Assembly (NCBI GenBank): GCA_946902875.1
Contig: OX336343.1
Span: forward strand, 11,529,361-11,593,360
Length of the DNA: 64,000 nt
Direction of reading: 5' to 3'
Source of the DNA: Nematopogon swammerdamellus
Lineage: Eukaryota; Arthropoda; Insecta; Lepidoptera; Adelidae
Under the pieces are notes generated by a model, which saw only the letters and a program-made list of their open reading frames with translations, made no database searches and was not told where the DNA came from. Position numbers and translations under genes: made by a program. Positions 1-11,431 of this stretch are shown piece by piece. How positions within the stretch are numbered: the first letter of the stretch is position 1; each line of letters begins with the position of its first letter.

Positions 1-112
1 AAAAAAATAAGGGGGGTTCCAATACAAGAAACGTGTTTTTTCAATGTTTTTTTTTGTGGTGCGAAAACCTCGGTTCGCGGGTCCGACTCGCACTTGGCCG
101 GTTTTTTATTTT
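1..112 (-). repeat. Dispersed repeat family B, partial
   Basis: On the minus strand this reads from AACCGGCCAAGTGCGAGTC through an ACCGAGG-type box to a 'ttgtatgg' segment, and is cut by the window edge. The same head occurs at 15668, 20124 and, inverted, near 41160. The family is short, non-coding and A-rich, and usually carries a GACAGACAGACGG-type internal microsatellite. It is probably a SINE-like or non-autonomous LINE derivative; the exact family is not identified. Confidence 0.6.
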
Positions 113-1085
113 TATATGTTAGTACTAAGCATGTATTCACTTTATATTCACTTTTTAAATACAAGTACGTCCGCACCATTTTTTATTTTCATTTTCGTCT
201 TAACAAATTTGATTACTGATTAATTACGTGAAACTTCTTCTTGATTCGAACATACTTATTTTTAAGTTGATATTATATATATTTTTTCAATTAGACGTAA
301 TATTGTATAAAAATAAATATAAAATAATTAAATGCAATACAGTTTGACAAGTTCGTTACAGGGGTATAGAATAAAAGGTAGCTCTTTACAACTTTTTGGC
401 GAAACGACATATGAATGCACAATTTTTCTTCATACAATTGGATATTGAATTGTCATAAAAAACTGCTTCAAAAGCAGGTCTTTCCGTTAAAAACATAGTT
501 CAGAAATTAACAGTAACATTCAAAAACAACACTATCCATACGTTTAGTTTCAAAACTAGTACTAAGGAAAACTGTCTAATAGGATAGCTCCATTAATCCT
601 AACAAAGTAACGGGCCATTTAGAATGAAGGATCTGAATAAATATTTTTTTTTATTTACCAAAAATTTTCAAAAGTTGATAGAGCTGTCTTTGATTCTATA
701 CCCTATGTAAAACTGAAGGGCCACGTCAAGATGAGACGCAGATACCTAGCCAACAAGTGTAGTGATCTCACGTAACTGTATACCGGAAGCAACCGGAAGC
801 AGAGTCCCTGTCACCGGCTAACGGAAGCGGAACGAGGCGAGGTGAGACGTCGTCGCGTCGAAGCGTTTTTTTCCCCATTTCCCCGCACTTCACACTTCCC
901 CTTGTTCGAGCGCGAAGCGCCATTAAATACGTCAGCGTAAGATAATAAGCGAACAGGGAAACCGAATCAATATTTACTTGATGTTATGTTGAAACATCAA
1001 ATAATAACAGCTGGAAATGGTCGAAGACAATTAATGGGAAAACGAAAATGATGGAGGTACAATAATCAACTTTTTAAAAGCTATA
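113..1085. other. AT-rich DNA without recognised gene
   Basis: No convincing coding frame is seen. A GC-richer patch at about 780-910 holds several CGGAAGC/CGTCGCGTCG-like words but no usable exon signals. Confidence 0.5.
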
Positions 1086-1087
1086 CA

Positions 1088-1500
1088 TACACACCACACG
1101 CTTTATCCCGACAATCGGGGTAAGCAGAGTAATTTGTGTTGTGCTGCAAGTACTCTGGCATTCACAGCCCCCGTTCTAAACCGAATGCTTTTGGGCGTCG
1201 TCGGCTGAACAATCCATGCTGACGGCGCCAAGTGTCTCGAGTATAAATAAAAAAAAATATTACAGAGCAACACCGATCACCATGTTTAGCAAAGTATTCG
1301 GACAAGATAACTATCAAGCAGCAAGTACGGCGTGAAGACCCAGCTGCTGCATGACACGGTGGAAAGATGGTGCCAAGGTGAGAGGTGGCTAGTGTATTGA
1401 TCTTTAGCACGGCATTTTGTCCTTATCCCTTAGTCGCCTTTTTGACATGTACGAGGAGAGATGCAGTGGGGCTATTCTTTTTAAGTACCGGCCCCACACA
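1088..1500 (+). repeat. Dispersed repeat family C
   Basis: It starts around CCCGACAATCGGGGTAAGC and ends in a 'taccggccccacac' motif. Near-copies lie at 36215-36535 and 39308-39605, with an inverted partial one at 22505-22645. The shared segment 'CCTTATCCCTTAGTCGCC' is present in each. It is non-coding here and probably the 3' part of a retroelement. Confidence 0.65.
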
Positions 1501-4130
1501 GTATTTCAATGATATCGTCTATACATAAATACATAAGTACATTATACATGATGCCTATTTTCATGACAACGTTTTGCAATGACACAGGCAATGACAACAG
1601 ATTTTCGCATGTCATGATCCTCATCTCTGACGTCTCATAATGTTCTTCATACATGCACGTCGGTTACGGGTACTACGCACTTGACACTTTTGAGTACATG
1701 CGCTATCTGATCTTGGTACGCTAGGGCGACCCTTCCCGACTTTATTCCTCACATACATTTCGTCGGATTTATGATTCAGGTAGACCCAGCTTGAGAGCTA
1801 TAATCTAGAGCTAGATCAGCATCGCACGGTATTCATATGAACCATACGGACCTGGCCATAATGTGTCAATTCTATCACTGTACATCATTATGGCACCGTC
1901 TCCTACTTGCCACTCACCATCTTCCCTCCTTCGTCCCCCCCCCCCCCCCCCCCCACCCTCCCACCCCCGCCTCTGTCAGGCGACAATATGAGAAGACCGT
2001 AATGAATGAGTTAAATGGTGAACCCTGCCGGAGTGATTTTTGGCACGAAATGAGCTTTGGTGATGATAAATGAAGCAATGAGCAGAAACTCGCGAGATTG
2101 TAATTTGACAAATAGGGCAAGATTTACTACCCCAATATTTGTTAAGGCTTCTGGAAATAAACAAACTTTTAAAAACGATTAGACGTATTACAAGGCTTTG
2201 CAATAATAATTTACCGTTTCATGGTTTCATTTCTACTTTTGTTTGTTTAAAAAACTTTATTTTTCAACAACAACAAAAAGTAGGGCATTTACTACTATCC
2301 ATATAAATTCTATTTAATTCAAATTTATTAGATGTAGAAATATGCCATCCCTATAAATTTTGGTTGCAAAAATGAAATAATGTCTCTCGAAGTTTTTAAA
2401 TAATTTAGTATTCAGTTTAAAAAAAAAATTCCAAGAGCGTCTGCTGAAACATCTTGACTTATCGGAAAATCGTAGCATTTCAGACGAATAAGTATAATTG
2501 AACACCTGCTAGTTGGAAATATTGCCTAGGTAAATCACAATTCGACAAATTGAAAAGTTGCGATTTCTTTTCACTTCGACTTTGCTCGATAATAAAATTT
2601 TTTTTATGAAAATTGATTCCGCTTTTCACGGATTCGTTTTCACCCATCAAAAGTAATATTCTTTTTTTCGTCCGCTATTTACGAGCGGTATCTTATGTAT
2701 GCTTATGTCATCTTTTCTCGCTTCAGTGAAAACCTCGCTCGTTAAATGTATTCATGTATTGTTTTTTTATGAAAAAGAGCACGATTTTAATTTCACGTAT
2801 TACGTACCTATTTATGTATGTGCTGATACAGGTGCATTTAGCGGAGGTGCATTTTTCGTTGCATTTTTTATTTTTATTTGACCTTCGTTCGGGTTGAAAT
2901 CGAATACGTGTTTTATAGGAGTATAACATGAGGCCATAACATGTAGCCCGGTTATTTTAAATTTTTATGTCATTGCGTAAACGAAGTTAGCGGTGAGAAA
3001 TGCAAGAACTATTGCTTACCAGTTTCCTTCAGATAACAAGCTTAAAATCACTGAATTTCCATGGACATCGCTAACTTCTTCCCGCCCACATGCATCTGTC
3101 CCAGATATCGCATTCATAAACCAAATATAATCATACGTATATGTAGCTGTGAGTATTACTGAAAGTTACTCAATATGTATGCGATTCACAATTTAGTATC
3201 CATATGTGCTTTGATATTGAATACTGACTGACGAAAATACTAAGCTTTTCGCTTCTCCGTAGTCGGTTCAAGAACGGTCAAACGAGACAGGCACGGACAA
3301 AGGAACTGAAGTCGTTACAGACAGACGCTGTTTGAAAATTAAATATACTTAGTAGTGCCCCGCAAAGTTACTATTGGCACTTAAAGTTCATAGCACTGTG
3401 TCCCGTTTGGATTAAGACAAGACACACATTTGGTAACTTCTGTATCTTTGATCATTTAGCACAAAATCAATTAGTCTACTTTGCTTCTTAAGCCGGGAAA
3501 CACTTTTACTGAATGAAACAATACTTAGCTAATCTACTTGATCTATTGTATTGCATCGTATATTTACTCATACACAGTTAGTTAACACAAATAGTATAGT
3601 ATTTCAAAGAATATCTAAATACATAATTATAATTTATGATAAAAAAAAACCTATATTAAATAACATAAAATAAATAAATTGTATTGTATTGCATTGTATT
3701 AATTCAAGGAGGATACAGACAGTAGGTATACTCGGTGGTTGCATTGCACTAGAATAAAATATGGGCAAAAGGTAACACTTAATGCCTCTAGGCATTTTCT
3801 AACGGAATACCTTTACGGTATGACAACTGTTAGGTGAGTGGCGGAAAGAAATAAATATTATGAATTATGACACAGTTACTAAAATACAAAAGATAAGATA
3901 AACTTAAATATTAGTGTTACACATTATGATAATACCAGATATATACCATAATTAAAGATATACTAAATATACATACTATTTACATATATATATTTACTAA
4001 CTCTGAACATGCGAGACATCGTTTTGAATCAGAAAGTTACGAGGACAAGAAATGCTTTTTAGAAGAATTTTGAAAGTGTGAATGGAAGAAGAGAGACGGA
4101 GGTTGATCTATGAGACAGAGAAAAAAGAAA
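1501..4130. other. Unannotated stretch with a poly-C run
   Basis: No supported gene. A 20-nt C run at 1935-1954 lies in a pyrimidine-rich tract; the two short open frames across it are composition artefacts. The rest is AT-rich with scattered short open frames lacking domain signals. Confidence 0.5.
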
Positions 4131-4134
4131 CAAT

Positions 4135-4643
4135 GATTTTTTTTTCTTGCTCCCGACCTGGGTGGCTATGCTCGAGGTCGGAGCCTCAAGCGCAGCCAAC
4201 TTCACTCTCGAAGAGGTGCCAGTCCGGCTTGGCGGACTAAAGTCGCTGGGAAAAGGCTATTAACCCTCAATTTTAAGATTAGTGTATTGTAGGAGTAGGC
4301 AATGATATTCCCCGGAAGCCCATTCCACACGTTGATGTTGAATGTCCTGTGTATATATTTTTATGTAAACGAACATGGGTGGCTTTGCCCAGGGATCAAT
4401 GATGCAGTCGAGAGAGCTCAAATCATATGTCCTCGCGAAACTACGCACCAGATTTGATTTAGTCTTTAGCCTGTTACGTTTGAAGACCATGAGGTTAAAG
4501 GATTTGGGAAACACGCTTGCCGGAAGACTGTTCCACACCCTAACGATGCGATAAAACATAAATACGCCCTTTGCGCACTCCTGTGTTCTTTGATTCTTAT
4601 CTGTATTGTTTAATAGGTAGCACACAACACAAATAAAACTCAT
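4135..4643 (-). pseudogene. LINE ORF2 C-terminal fragment (jockey/CR1-like)
   Basis: The minus-strand frame contains FYRIVRVWNSLPASVF followed by NLMVFKRNRL. This matches the 'F..R....WN.LP..V....l..FK..l' ending typical of reverse-transcriptase ORFs of jockey/CR1/L2-type non-LTR retrotransposons. Nothing upstream encodes reverse-transcriptase motifs, so only the extreme C-terminus and 3' region remain. The DNA from about 4260 down to 4135 looks like the element's 3' untranslated end, with poly-T on the + strand at 4138-4146. Clade is uncertain. Confidence 0.55.
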
Positions 4644-4669
4644 ATAATTATCACAAGCGTCCCGCGTGG

Positions 4670-5302
4670 CCGATATTTATTATTTTATAGGCTGACAGAA
4701 GTAGGCAATGTTGCCTACTCCCGAAACACAAATAATCCCCACTTTATCGTATGCATTGTTATATTTTTAACTGTGTCTGCAATAAAGAGTCTCTTTTAAA
4801 GGTCTAAAACAAAAAAAATATAAGGAATAGCGGCGCAAAGGTGAATTTATCACTAGGCTTGATTAGGAAATTTAATACTACGTATAATTAAGGATAATAA
4901 AAGCAAGCGTAGTCACGCAAGACGTTAAGAAAGTTACTACAACTGATATAAAACTTAATTTCTTTACACTCGCTACAAACTTCTGAATAACTCGTTTCAT
5001 TGTTGTATAAAGCCCGCCTTGGATAAGAATTCTATAAAATATATTTCATAGTGTCGTAAATTCCAGGAAAAGGCGGCTCTAGTGCCAAGCGCATCCAGGT
5101 GCAAGTCACGGGCACTTAAAGGCAAATACGGTTAAAACTGTCGCCTCCCGTAGCTACGCGCGCCGCCGCGGCCGCTGAGTAGACTTTAGAGCTTAGCAGT
5201 GGCGGTGCACTTAGTAGTACTTTCTGAACCAATCACATTAAAACTATGGCATTTTATATTCAAATCTTTGGATAATGTAAATTAAAGGAATGTTGTGTAA
5301 AT
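4670..5302. other. Unannotated stretch with a GC-rich patch
   Basis: AT-rich except for about 5040-5215, which contains 'gcgccgccgcggccgc'. No reading frame or splice pattern that I can support is seen there. Confidence 0.4.
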
Positions 5303-5837
5303 TATATATGTAGGTAGAGTACGGTCGAATTACATATGTAGGTAGAGTACGATCGAATTACATATGTAGGTAGAGTACGGTCGAATTACATATGTAGGTA
5401 GAGTACGATCGAATTACATATGTAGGTAGAGTACGATCGAATTACATAATATGTAGGTAGAGTACAATAGAATTACATATGTAGGTAGAGTACGATCGAA
5501 TTACATATGTAGGTAGAGTACGGTCGAATTACATATGTAGGTAGAGTACAATAGAATTACATATCTAGGTAGAGTACGATCGAATTACATATGTAGGTAG
5601 AGTACGGTCGAATTACATATGTAGGTAGAGTACAATAGAATTACATATGTAGGTAGAGTACGATCGAATTACATATGTAGGTAGAGTACGGTCGAATTAC
5701 ATATGTAGGTAGAGTACAATAGAATTACATATGTAGGTAGAGTACGATCGAATTACATATGTAGGTAGAGTACGGTCGAATTACATATGTAGGTAGAGTA
5801 CAATAGAATTACATATGTAGGTAGAGTACGATCGAAT
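5303..5837. repeat. 28-bp minisatellite, left block
   Basis: Tandem copies of a unit like ATTACATATGTAGGTAGAG followed by TACGATCGA, about 28 bp. Variant cores (cGATCG, cGGTCG, cAATAG) recur in a fixed order, giving a three-unit higher-order period of about 84 bp through 5450-5836. Each unit carries two short palindromes, ACATATGT and CGATCG. There is no spacer diversity between units, so it is a satellite and not a CRISPR array. Confidence 0.95.
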
Positions 5838-5849
5838 GAAATTTATTTT

Positions 5850-6267
5850 TATTTTTTTTTTTTTATGGAAACTGACAGGGTTGGCTACATCACCTACAAC
5901 GTCCGTGATGTCAGGCCATAACACCGGGTGAACTAGGTGCCATGTCAGTGCTTCCCCCTTTGATCGTGCCGGCTACACTGAACTGGTCGGAAAACACAAA
6001 CTATTTACATAGCCGTTTAGACCGACGTTTCATTCAGTGCGGTGGTACCAACCCGGGCGGGTTAAACCCTACCACCAAGTAAGATTAGAAGGGAAGGGAC
6101 CTACAGTTTTACGAGGAATCCGAACCTCGGTCAGCCTCCAACGGTCAGCGGTCACCCATCCAAGTACTGACCGCACCCAGCGTTGCTTAACATTCAATAG
6201 CGACAGTTGACTGTCTGCACCACTGAGCTATCGAGGCTGACTGCACCACTGAGCTATCGAGGCTGAC
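5850..6267 (-). mobile_element. SINE family A (tRNA-like plus 5S-like head)
   Basis: It is inserted inside the 28-bp minisatellite. In the minus direction it begins GTCAGCCTCGATAGCTCAG (tRNA A-box-like), then a 5S-rRNA-like segment (GTTAAGCAACGCTGGGTG, then CAGTACTTGGATGGGTGACC), then a B-box-like GGTTCGGATTCC, and ends in the poly-A tract seen as poly-T at about 5857-5873 on the + strand. The terminal 26-bp head is duplicated at 6213-6267. Full-length or near full-length copies recur at 7651-8042 and 33301-33682. Confidence 0.8.
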
Positions 6268-7493
6268 AACATGTACATACTACATATGTAGGTATGTACT
6301 ACATATGCTACATATGTAGGTAGAGTACGATCGAAATACATATGTAGGTAGAGTACGATCGAATTACATATGTATGTAGAGTACGATCGAGTTACATAAT
6401 ATGTAGGTGGAGTACGATCGAATTACATAATTATGTAGGTAGAGTACGATCGAATTACATATGTAGGTAGAGTACGATCGAATTACATAATATGTAGGTA
6501 GAGTACAATAGAATTACATATGTAGGTAGAGTACGATCGAATTACATATGTAGGTAGAGTACGGTCGAATTACATATGTAGGTAGAGTACGATCGAATTA
6601 CATATGTAGGTAGAGTACGATCGAATTACATATGTAGGTAGAGTACGATCGAATTACATATGTATGTAGAGTACGATCGAGTTACATAATATGTAGGTGG
6701 AGTACGATCGAATTACATAATTATGTAGGTAGAGTACGATCGAATTACATATGTAGGTAGAGTACGATCGAATTACATAATATGTAGGTAGAGTACAATA
6801 GAATTACATATGTAGGTAGAGTACGATCGAATTACATATGTAGGTAGAGTACGGTCGAATTACATATGTAGGTAGAGTACGATCGAATGACATATGTAGG
6901 TAGAGTACGATCGAATTACATATGTAGGTAGAGTACGATCGAATTACATATGTATGTAGAGTACGATCGAGTTACATAATATGTAGGTGGAGTACTATCG
7001 AATTACATAATTATGTAGGTAGAGTACGATCGAATTACATATGTAGGTAGAGTACGATCGAATTACATATGTAGGTAGAGTACGGTCGAATTACATATGT
7101 AGGTAGAGTACGATCGAATTACATAATATGTAGGTAGAGTACGATCGAATTACATAATATGTAGGTAGAGTCCGATCGAATTACATATGTAGGCAGAGTA
7201 CGATCGAATTACATATGCAGGTAGAGTACGATCGAATTGCATATGTAGGTAGAGTACGATCGAATTACATATGCAGGTAGAGTACGATCGAATTGCATAT
7301 GTAGGTAGAGTACGGTCGAATTACATATGCAGGTAGAGTACGATCGAATTGCATATGTAGGTAGAGTACGATCGAATTACATATGCAGGTAGAGTACGAT
7401 CGAATTGCATATGTAGGTATAGTACGATCGAATTACATATGCAGGTAGAGTACGATCGAATTACATATGTAGGTAGAGTACGATCGAATTAAA
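6268..7493. repeat. 28-bp minisatellite, right block with higher-order repeats
   Basis: Same unit as the block before the SINE. A marker run (TATGTAGAGTACGATCGAG, then a GTAGGTGGAG unit, then an ATAATTATG unit) recurs at about 6370, 6661 and 6952, a higher-order period of about 291 bp. From about 7190 the pattern changes to a dimer alternating CATATGTAGG and CATATGCAGG. So three higher-order arrangements exist in one array. Confidence 0.95.
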
Positions 7494-7650
7494 AATGCCT
7501 TTCTGTTCTTTCTACGAAGAATTTATACAAATATTAACGGAGTCGTATAATAGGTACATGAAATTACAATTTACATATCAATTCTTTAGTGGTAAGTACC
7601 TAATATTTGTGGTTTGTCCTTCTCCGTTGCATAGTGTAATCATTTATTTA

Positions 7651-8042
7651 TTTTTTTTTTTTTTTTTATGGAAACTGACACGGTTGGCTACATCACCTAC
7701 AACGTCCGTGATGTCAGCCCATAACACCGGGTGAACTAGGTGCCATGTCAGTGCTTCCCTCTTTGATCGTGCCGGCTACACTGAACTGGTCGGAAAACAC
7801 AAACTATTTACATAGGTTTAGACCGACGTTTCATTCAGTGCGGTGGTACCAACCCGGGCGGGTTAAACCCTACCACCAAGTAAGATTAGGAGGGAAGGGA
7901 CCTACAGTTTTACGAGGAATCCGAACCTCGGTCAGCCTCCAACGGTCAGCGGTCACCCATCCAAGTACTGACCGCACCCAGCGTTGCTTAACATTCAATA
8001 GCGACAGTTGACTGTCTGCACCACTGAGCTATCGAGGCTGAC
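7651..8042 (-). mobile_element. SINE family A, near full length
   Basis: About 390 bp, minus orientation, with poly-A tail at 7651-7667 (poly-T on +) next to TGGAAACTGACACGGTTGGC. The head on the minus strand carries an A-box-like TAGCTCAGTGG, a 5S-like GGTCAGTACTTGGATGGG and a B-box-like GGTTCGGATTCC. It sits about 150 bp beyond the end of the 28-bp minisatellite and is very similar to the copy inside that array. It has no coding capacity; the open frames across it are incidental. Confidence 0.85.
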
Positions 8043-9174
8043 ATTTAGATATTATGTTGACATTCAGTGACTCAATTTCAGTACTTAGTATTTCCAATCA
8101 ACGATTTTGCGAACCGCGGACGCTGCGCTGTCTAAAGACTTTTACACAGAACTGTTATGTACTTAACGTCCTTTCGAACATTTTAAAAGCTCAACTCCAG
8201 CACGTAGTCTGTTAAATCGACCGGAGAGAATCACCACTCAACCACTACACACACGGTGCAGTCGAGCGCGTGCAATAAACCAACTACCATCTGTTAAATG
8301 GAGCCACGTTCTATATCTACGATCTGTTTTAAAATCTGATGTTCATTTGTAGAAGGAGAACGCACACGTAGTCACTCTCATCACGGAGGTTTCACTTGCG
8401 TGCGTAGCAAGATATTGAAGAATGTGTTTCTATTTCATTCGACTAGTCCAGTCCGTGACATCTGTCTAAATCTGGGATAAGGAAATACATTTAAAGGAGG
8501 CTGAAATCAAAAGAGGAAATTTTTGGAGACAAATAAAAAAACAGTGTATTGACCGTGAAAATACGTGAGAAAAATGTTATGTTAAGTATATTATATTATT
8601 GGCCATCATCACCGACAGCGGCGGACGGAGGTAGTATCGGAGTAGTATCGGAAGGAGCATCGGCACGGCGAGTGCGCTCGCTCCGTGACTTTCAGGACGT
8701 GAGGCTGTTCGGACAGGATTCTGTGCTAACTTAGTATTTCTCGTTAATTTTATAAGAATTGTTTTCTTTGTTTTTTTTTGTGTAATTAAAACATATAGGT
8801 AGTGAAGTTTCTAAAGAGCTCTTTAAAAAACTGACGAATCCACCTTACACCTGATACACTTATTTAATACTTCTTTGAAGTCTCTCGCTCTCAGTAATAC
8901 TGACGTTAATCTTACTCTCAAGCTGTATTTTCGATAGAATGTAGGCGATGTTATTACGTGGTTAGTTACTAAAATACGATGTATGAATACACTGCGAAGT
9001 TTTTTGCCGGTTTCGTGGGTGTAATGGAGCCGGATAGAAAACATTGTTAGAAGTTCGAGTTCTTGTTACCTAAAAATATTATAATAAGGTCACGTCATTT
9101 CTTATGAAATGTAATTCCTTAAAGAGACTATTCTTTATCATAAATAGATCACATATTTCGATCACCTTCTCGCT
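8043..9174. other. Unannotated stretch
   Basis: No supported gene. A GC-richer segment at 8600-8730 contains repeated 'gtagtatcgga' words and a short open frame without any domain signal. Confidence 0.4.
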
Positions 9175-9290
9175 CAAATACCGCGGGCCGGATTTAATGC
9201 TCTCGCTCAAGTTAGTCGTGGGCCGGATTGAACAGGCTCGCGGGCCATATTTGGCCCGCGGGCCGCCTCATTCCCATCTCTGCTCTAAAT
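9175..9290. repeat. GGGCCGG/CCCGCGGGCC-rich short repeat
   Basis: Contains GGGCCGGATT twice and the palindromic words CCGCGGGCC and GCGGGCCATATTTGGCCCGC. Such sequence resembles ends of dispersed DNA transposons, but only one copy is seen here and no target duplication was found. Confidence 0.3.
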
Positions 9291-9689
9291 CACTCTGCCT
9301 GCGCTACCTCGCCACGCATCCCTCTAGGTGTGTAAGTGTAAAGAGCAACTGACTAATGCCCCTCTAGCGTCTAATTCGTGCCCCGAGGTGCCCCCGCAGC
9401 TCGCGCCCAGAGCGGTGCGACCAGCTAGACATTCGTGGATTTATGTCGTTATGTGAATACTATGAACAATTTGGACGATTTATTATTACAACTTGGTCCA
9501 CTCGGCTCAAATGCATAGAGTATCGTTAGAGTTGATTTAGGTAACAGCATCAGCATTAAAATTTATAGTTATGGCTCGGGCAGGGCGCATGTGAAATGGT
9601 GAATAAGAGGAATGGGGCTATGTGGTCGCGATTGTCACGAAAGGTACGCTACGCACACATGTAGAAGATTGTAGAATCCGTAGCCGACG

Positions 9690-10022
9690 AACGGGAGTGC
9701 TCCGAGGAGCTGTTTAACGCAATCCCGCCGTCCTCTTTCCACCTTCGCACCACACGCACTGGGCAGGGATTGCATCCCTATACGCTGGACTTACCGCGGA
9801 TGCGTACCAATCGATTCTGCAGATCTTTCCTCTACAGAACCGGTAAACTCTGGAACGCTCTCCCTGCTCATATATTCTCCCCCAAATACAGTCTCGGATC
9901 CTTCAAGAGGTGCGTGAATGGGCACCTGTCAGGCCGGCATGGCATTCGCAGCCCCCGCATACGACCGAATGTCCATGGGCGTCGTTAGACACCTTATGGG
10001 TCATATGTCGCGCTTTCAATAA
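9690..10022 (+). pseudogene. LINE 3' end fragment, family D
   Basis: One frame reads SFLYRTGKLWNALPAHIF, then SLGSFKR, then a GRHGI motif and a stop. This is the 'WN.LP...l..FK' ending of non-LTR reverse-transcriptase ORFs, followed by a short 3' end and an A tail (AATAAAAAAAAA) at about 10018. A near-identical copy lies at 19540-19880; shorter pieces lie at 27770-27905 (inverted), 40631-40775 and 46990-47075. It is a dead 5'-truncated insertion. Confidence 0.7.
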
Positions 10023-10044
10023 AAAAAAACATGTAATAATAATA

Positions 10045-10275
10045 CACTTTATGCCACTTAATTGCCCGCCCTTGTATTATAGGCAATTTCCTCCTCAACC
10101 CGGTGGACCCACATTTTTATATGTAATCCGAACCATCGAGCCGTGGGTGAAGGTATGCACGTATTTTTTTTTTCAAATAAAAAAAACTAATTGGTACACG
10201 CCGCTTGGATTAGAACCTCGGACCTCTCGCGAGAGAAGCCGACGCCCAGACCACTCGGCCACCCGCCGCCTATGA
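10045..10275 (-). mobile_element. tRNA-derived SINE-like element
   Basis: The minus strand from 10275 shows GGGTGGCCGAGTGGTCTGGG (A-box, Ser/Leu-type tRNA-like) and GAGGTTCTAATCC (B-box), then an A-rich tract and a unique body. It lacks a proper acceptor stem pairing and a normal tRNA end, so I read it as a SINE head and not a functional tRNA gene. Confidence 0.55.
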
Positions 10276-10360
10276 GAAGCATTTCGCGTAGCATGTGGAG
10301 ACGGTGGCACCGTTGGAGTGCACACTTTATTGATTTTAATTAGTTACTTTCTTAGAGACG

Positions 10361-10472
10361 GTTTATCGTTTACTTGAACCCAGCTCAGCCGTCGGCCTCG
10401 CCCTTAGTTACTTACTTTCTTATTTCCAAATATGAATTTCACGCAAGCGAAGCCGCGGGCAGCGGCTAGTCA
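10361..10472 (+). mobile_element. Helitron-like 3' end fragment
   Basis: Ends with 'CGAAGCCGCGGGCAGCGG' and CTAG followed by T. The same end, with a 'TTTACxTGAACxxAGCT' segment before it, occurs at 17125 and 48861. A CTAG|T terminus preceded by a GC-rich stem-prone segment fits Helitron-type elements (Lep1-like in Lepidoptera). Confidence 0.5.
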
Positions 10473-11430
10473 TGTATAAGAGTCTCAAAGTGTATTTCTT
10501 CATGAGTTGCTCCATGGTAATATAACATTTAAAACAGTCAATTCGTTACAAGAAAAAAAAACATTCATTCACAAGTTTTCTAATATTTCAAACGTTTTTC
10601 ACTTTCCGAATGTTTGATTTAAAATGTAATTTTTCTTTGTTTCCACTGAAAACTAGTTCAATTTCAAAACGAAAACACACATAGATTTATTGATTTTGAA
10701 CTATTTTTTTATGAGTTCGGTTCATACGTACGCAACTAAACGGAAAATAAACGACAGACTTTGTAACGCGCTGTTATCTCAATAATATCCGCGAAACTGC
10801 CTTAATTGCTAAGGAACTTGTTCTAGTCTCACATTTCTGTTGTTTAAACGACTTCGTTGGCCCTTATAAGTTGTAAGTTGTTTAAACTTGGTAAGATAAC
10901 ATAATAAAAGTCGCAGATCGTCTCGCGGCAGATTCGCAAAGTTGACGCACTCCCGCGCCGCCCCCGCCACCCCACCACCGCCCTCGACCTTTACCTTTCA
11001 TTATAACTTCAGCGCGGTAGTGCCCGACGACCTGAAATCACTTTAAATATCTTACCGCCGCCGCCGCCGCGCCGGGACGCTATCAGCTGTAAAGATTTCC
11101 TTTGATCTGTTGATACTCGGCAAGTCTGTGGACGATTCGGTGAACGATGGGAATCGACGGGTTAATTGTTAGTCAAAGTTGTCTCAAAAGGCCATCATTA
11201 TAACGTTTGGATAATTACGTGTATTGGAGATGACGTAAAAGGAATATCACAATGGTGACAAGCGTTTTGGGTGCGGCTAGATTGGGAATTTAGGTCTACA
11301 TTATTTGAGTTTGTTTTCTATCGATTTAGTATTTTTTATCATGAAAGAACAATTTAGAAATAAAAGAAATTAATAAAGACAACTTATAAATAAAAGAGTT
11401 GTATTTTAGATTTAATATTATTTTAGAGAA
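10473..11430. other. Unannotated stretch with a CpG-rich patch
   Basis: At 10915-11095 the DNA is rich in CCGCC/GCCGCC repeats inside an otherwise AT-rich area. It could be a promoter or 5' untranslated exon of some gene, but no TATA box, start or splice site can be tied to it. Confidence 0.35.
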
Positions 11431-11431
11431 A

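Noticed and set aside
5303..7493. CRISPR-like array of regularly spaced repeats
   Set aside because: Units are contiguous with no unique spacers, and the DNA is eukaryotic; it is a minisatellite.
7981..8042. 5S rRNA gene fragment
   Set aside because: The 5S-like stretch is part of the repeated SINE consensus and not a separate rRNA gene.
10180..10275. Functional tRNA gene (minus strand)
   Set aside because: A- and B-box words are present but the cloverleaf ends do not pair and the body continues as a SINE.
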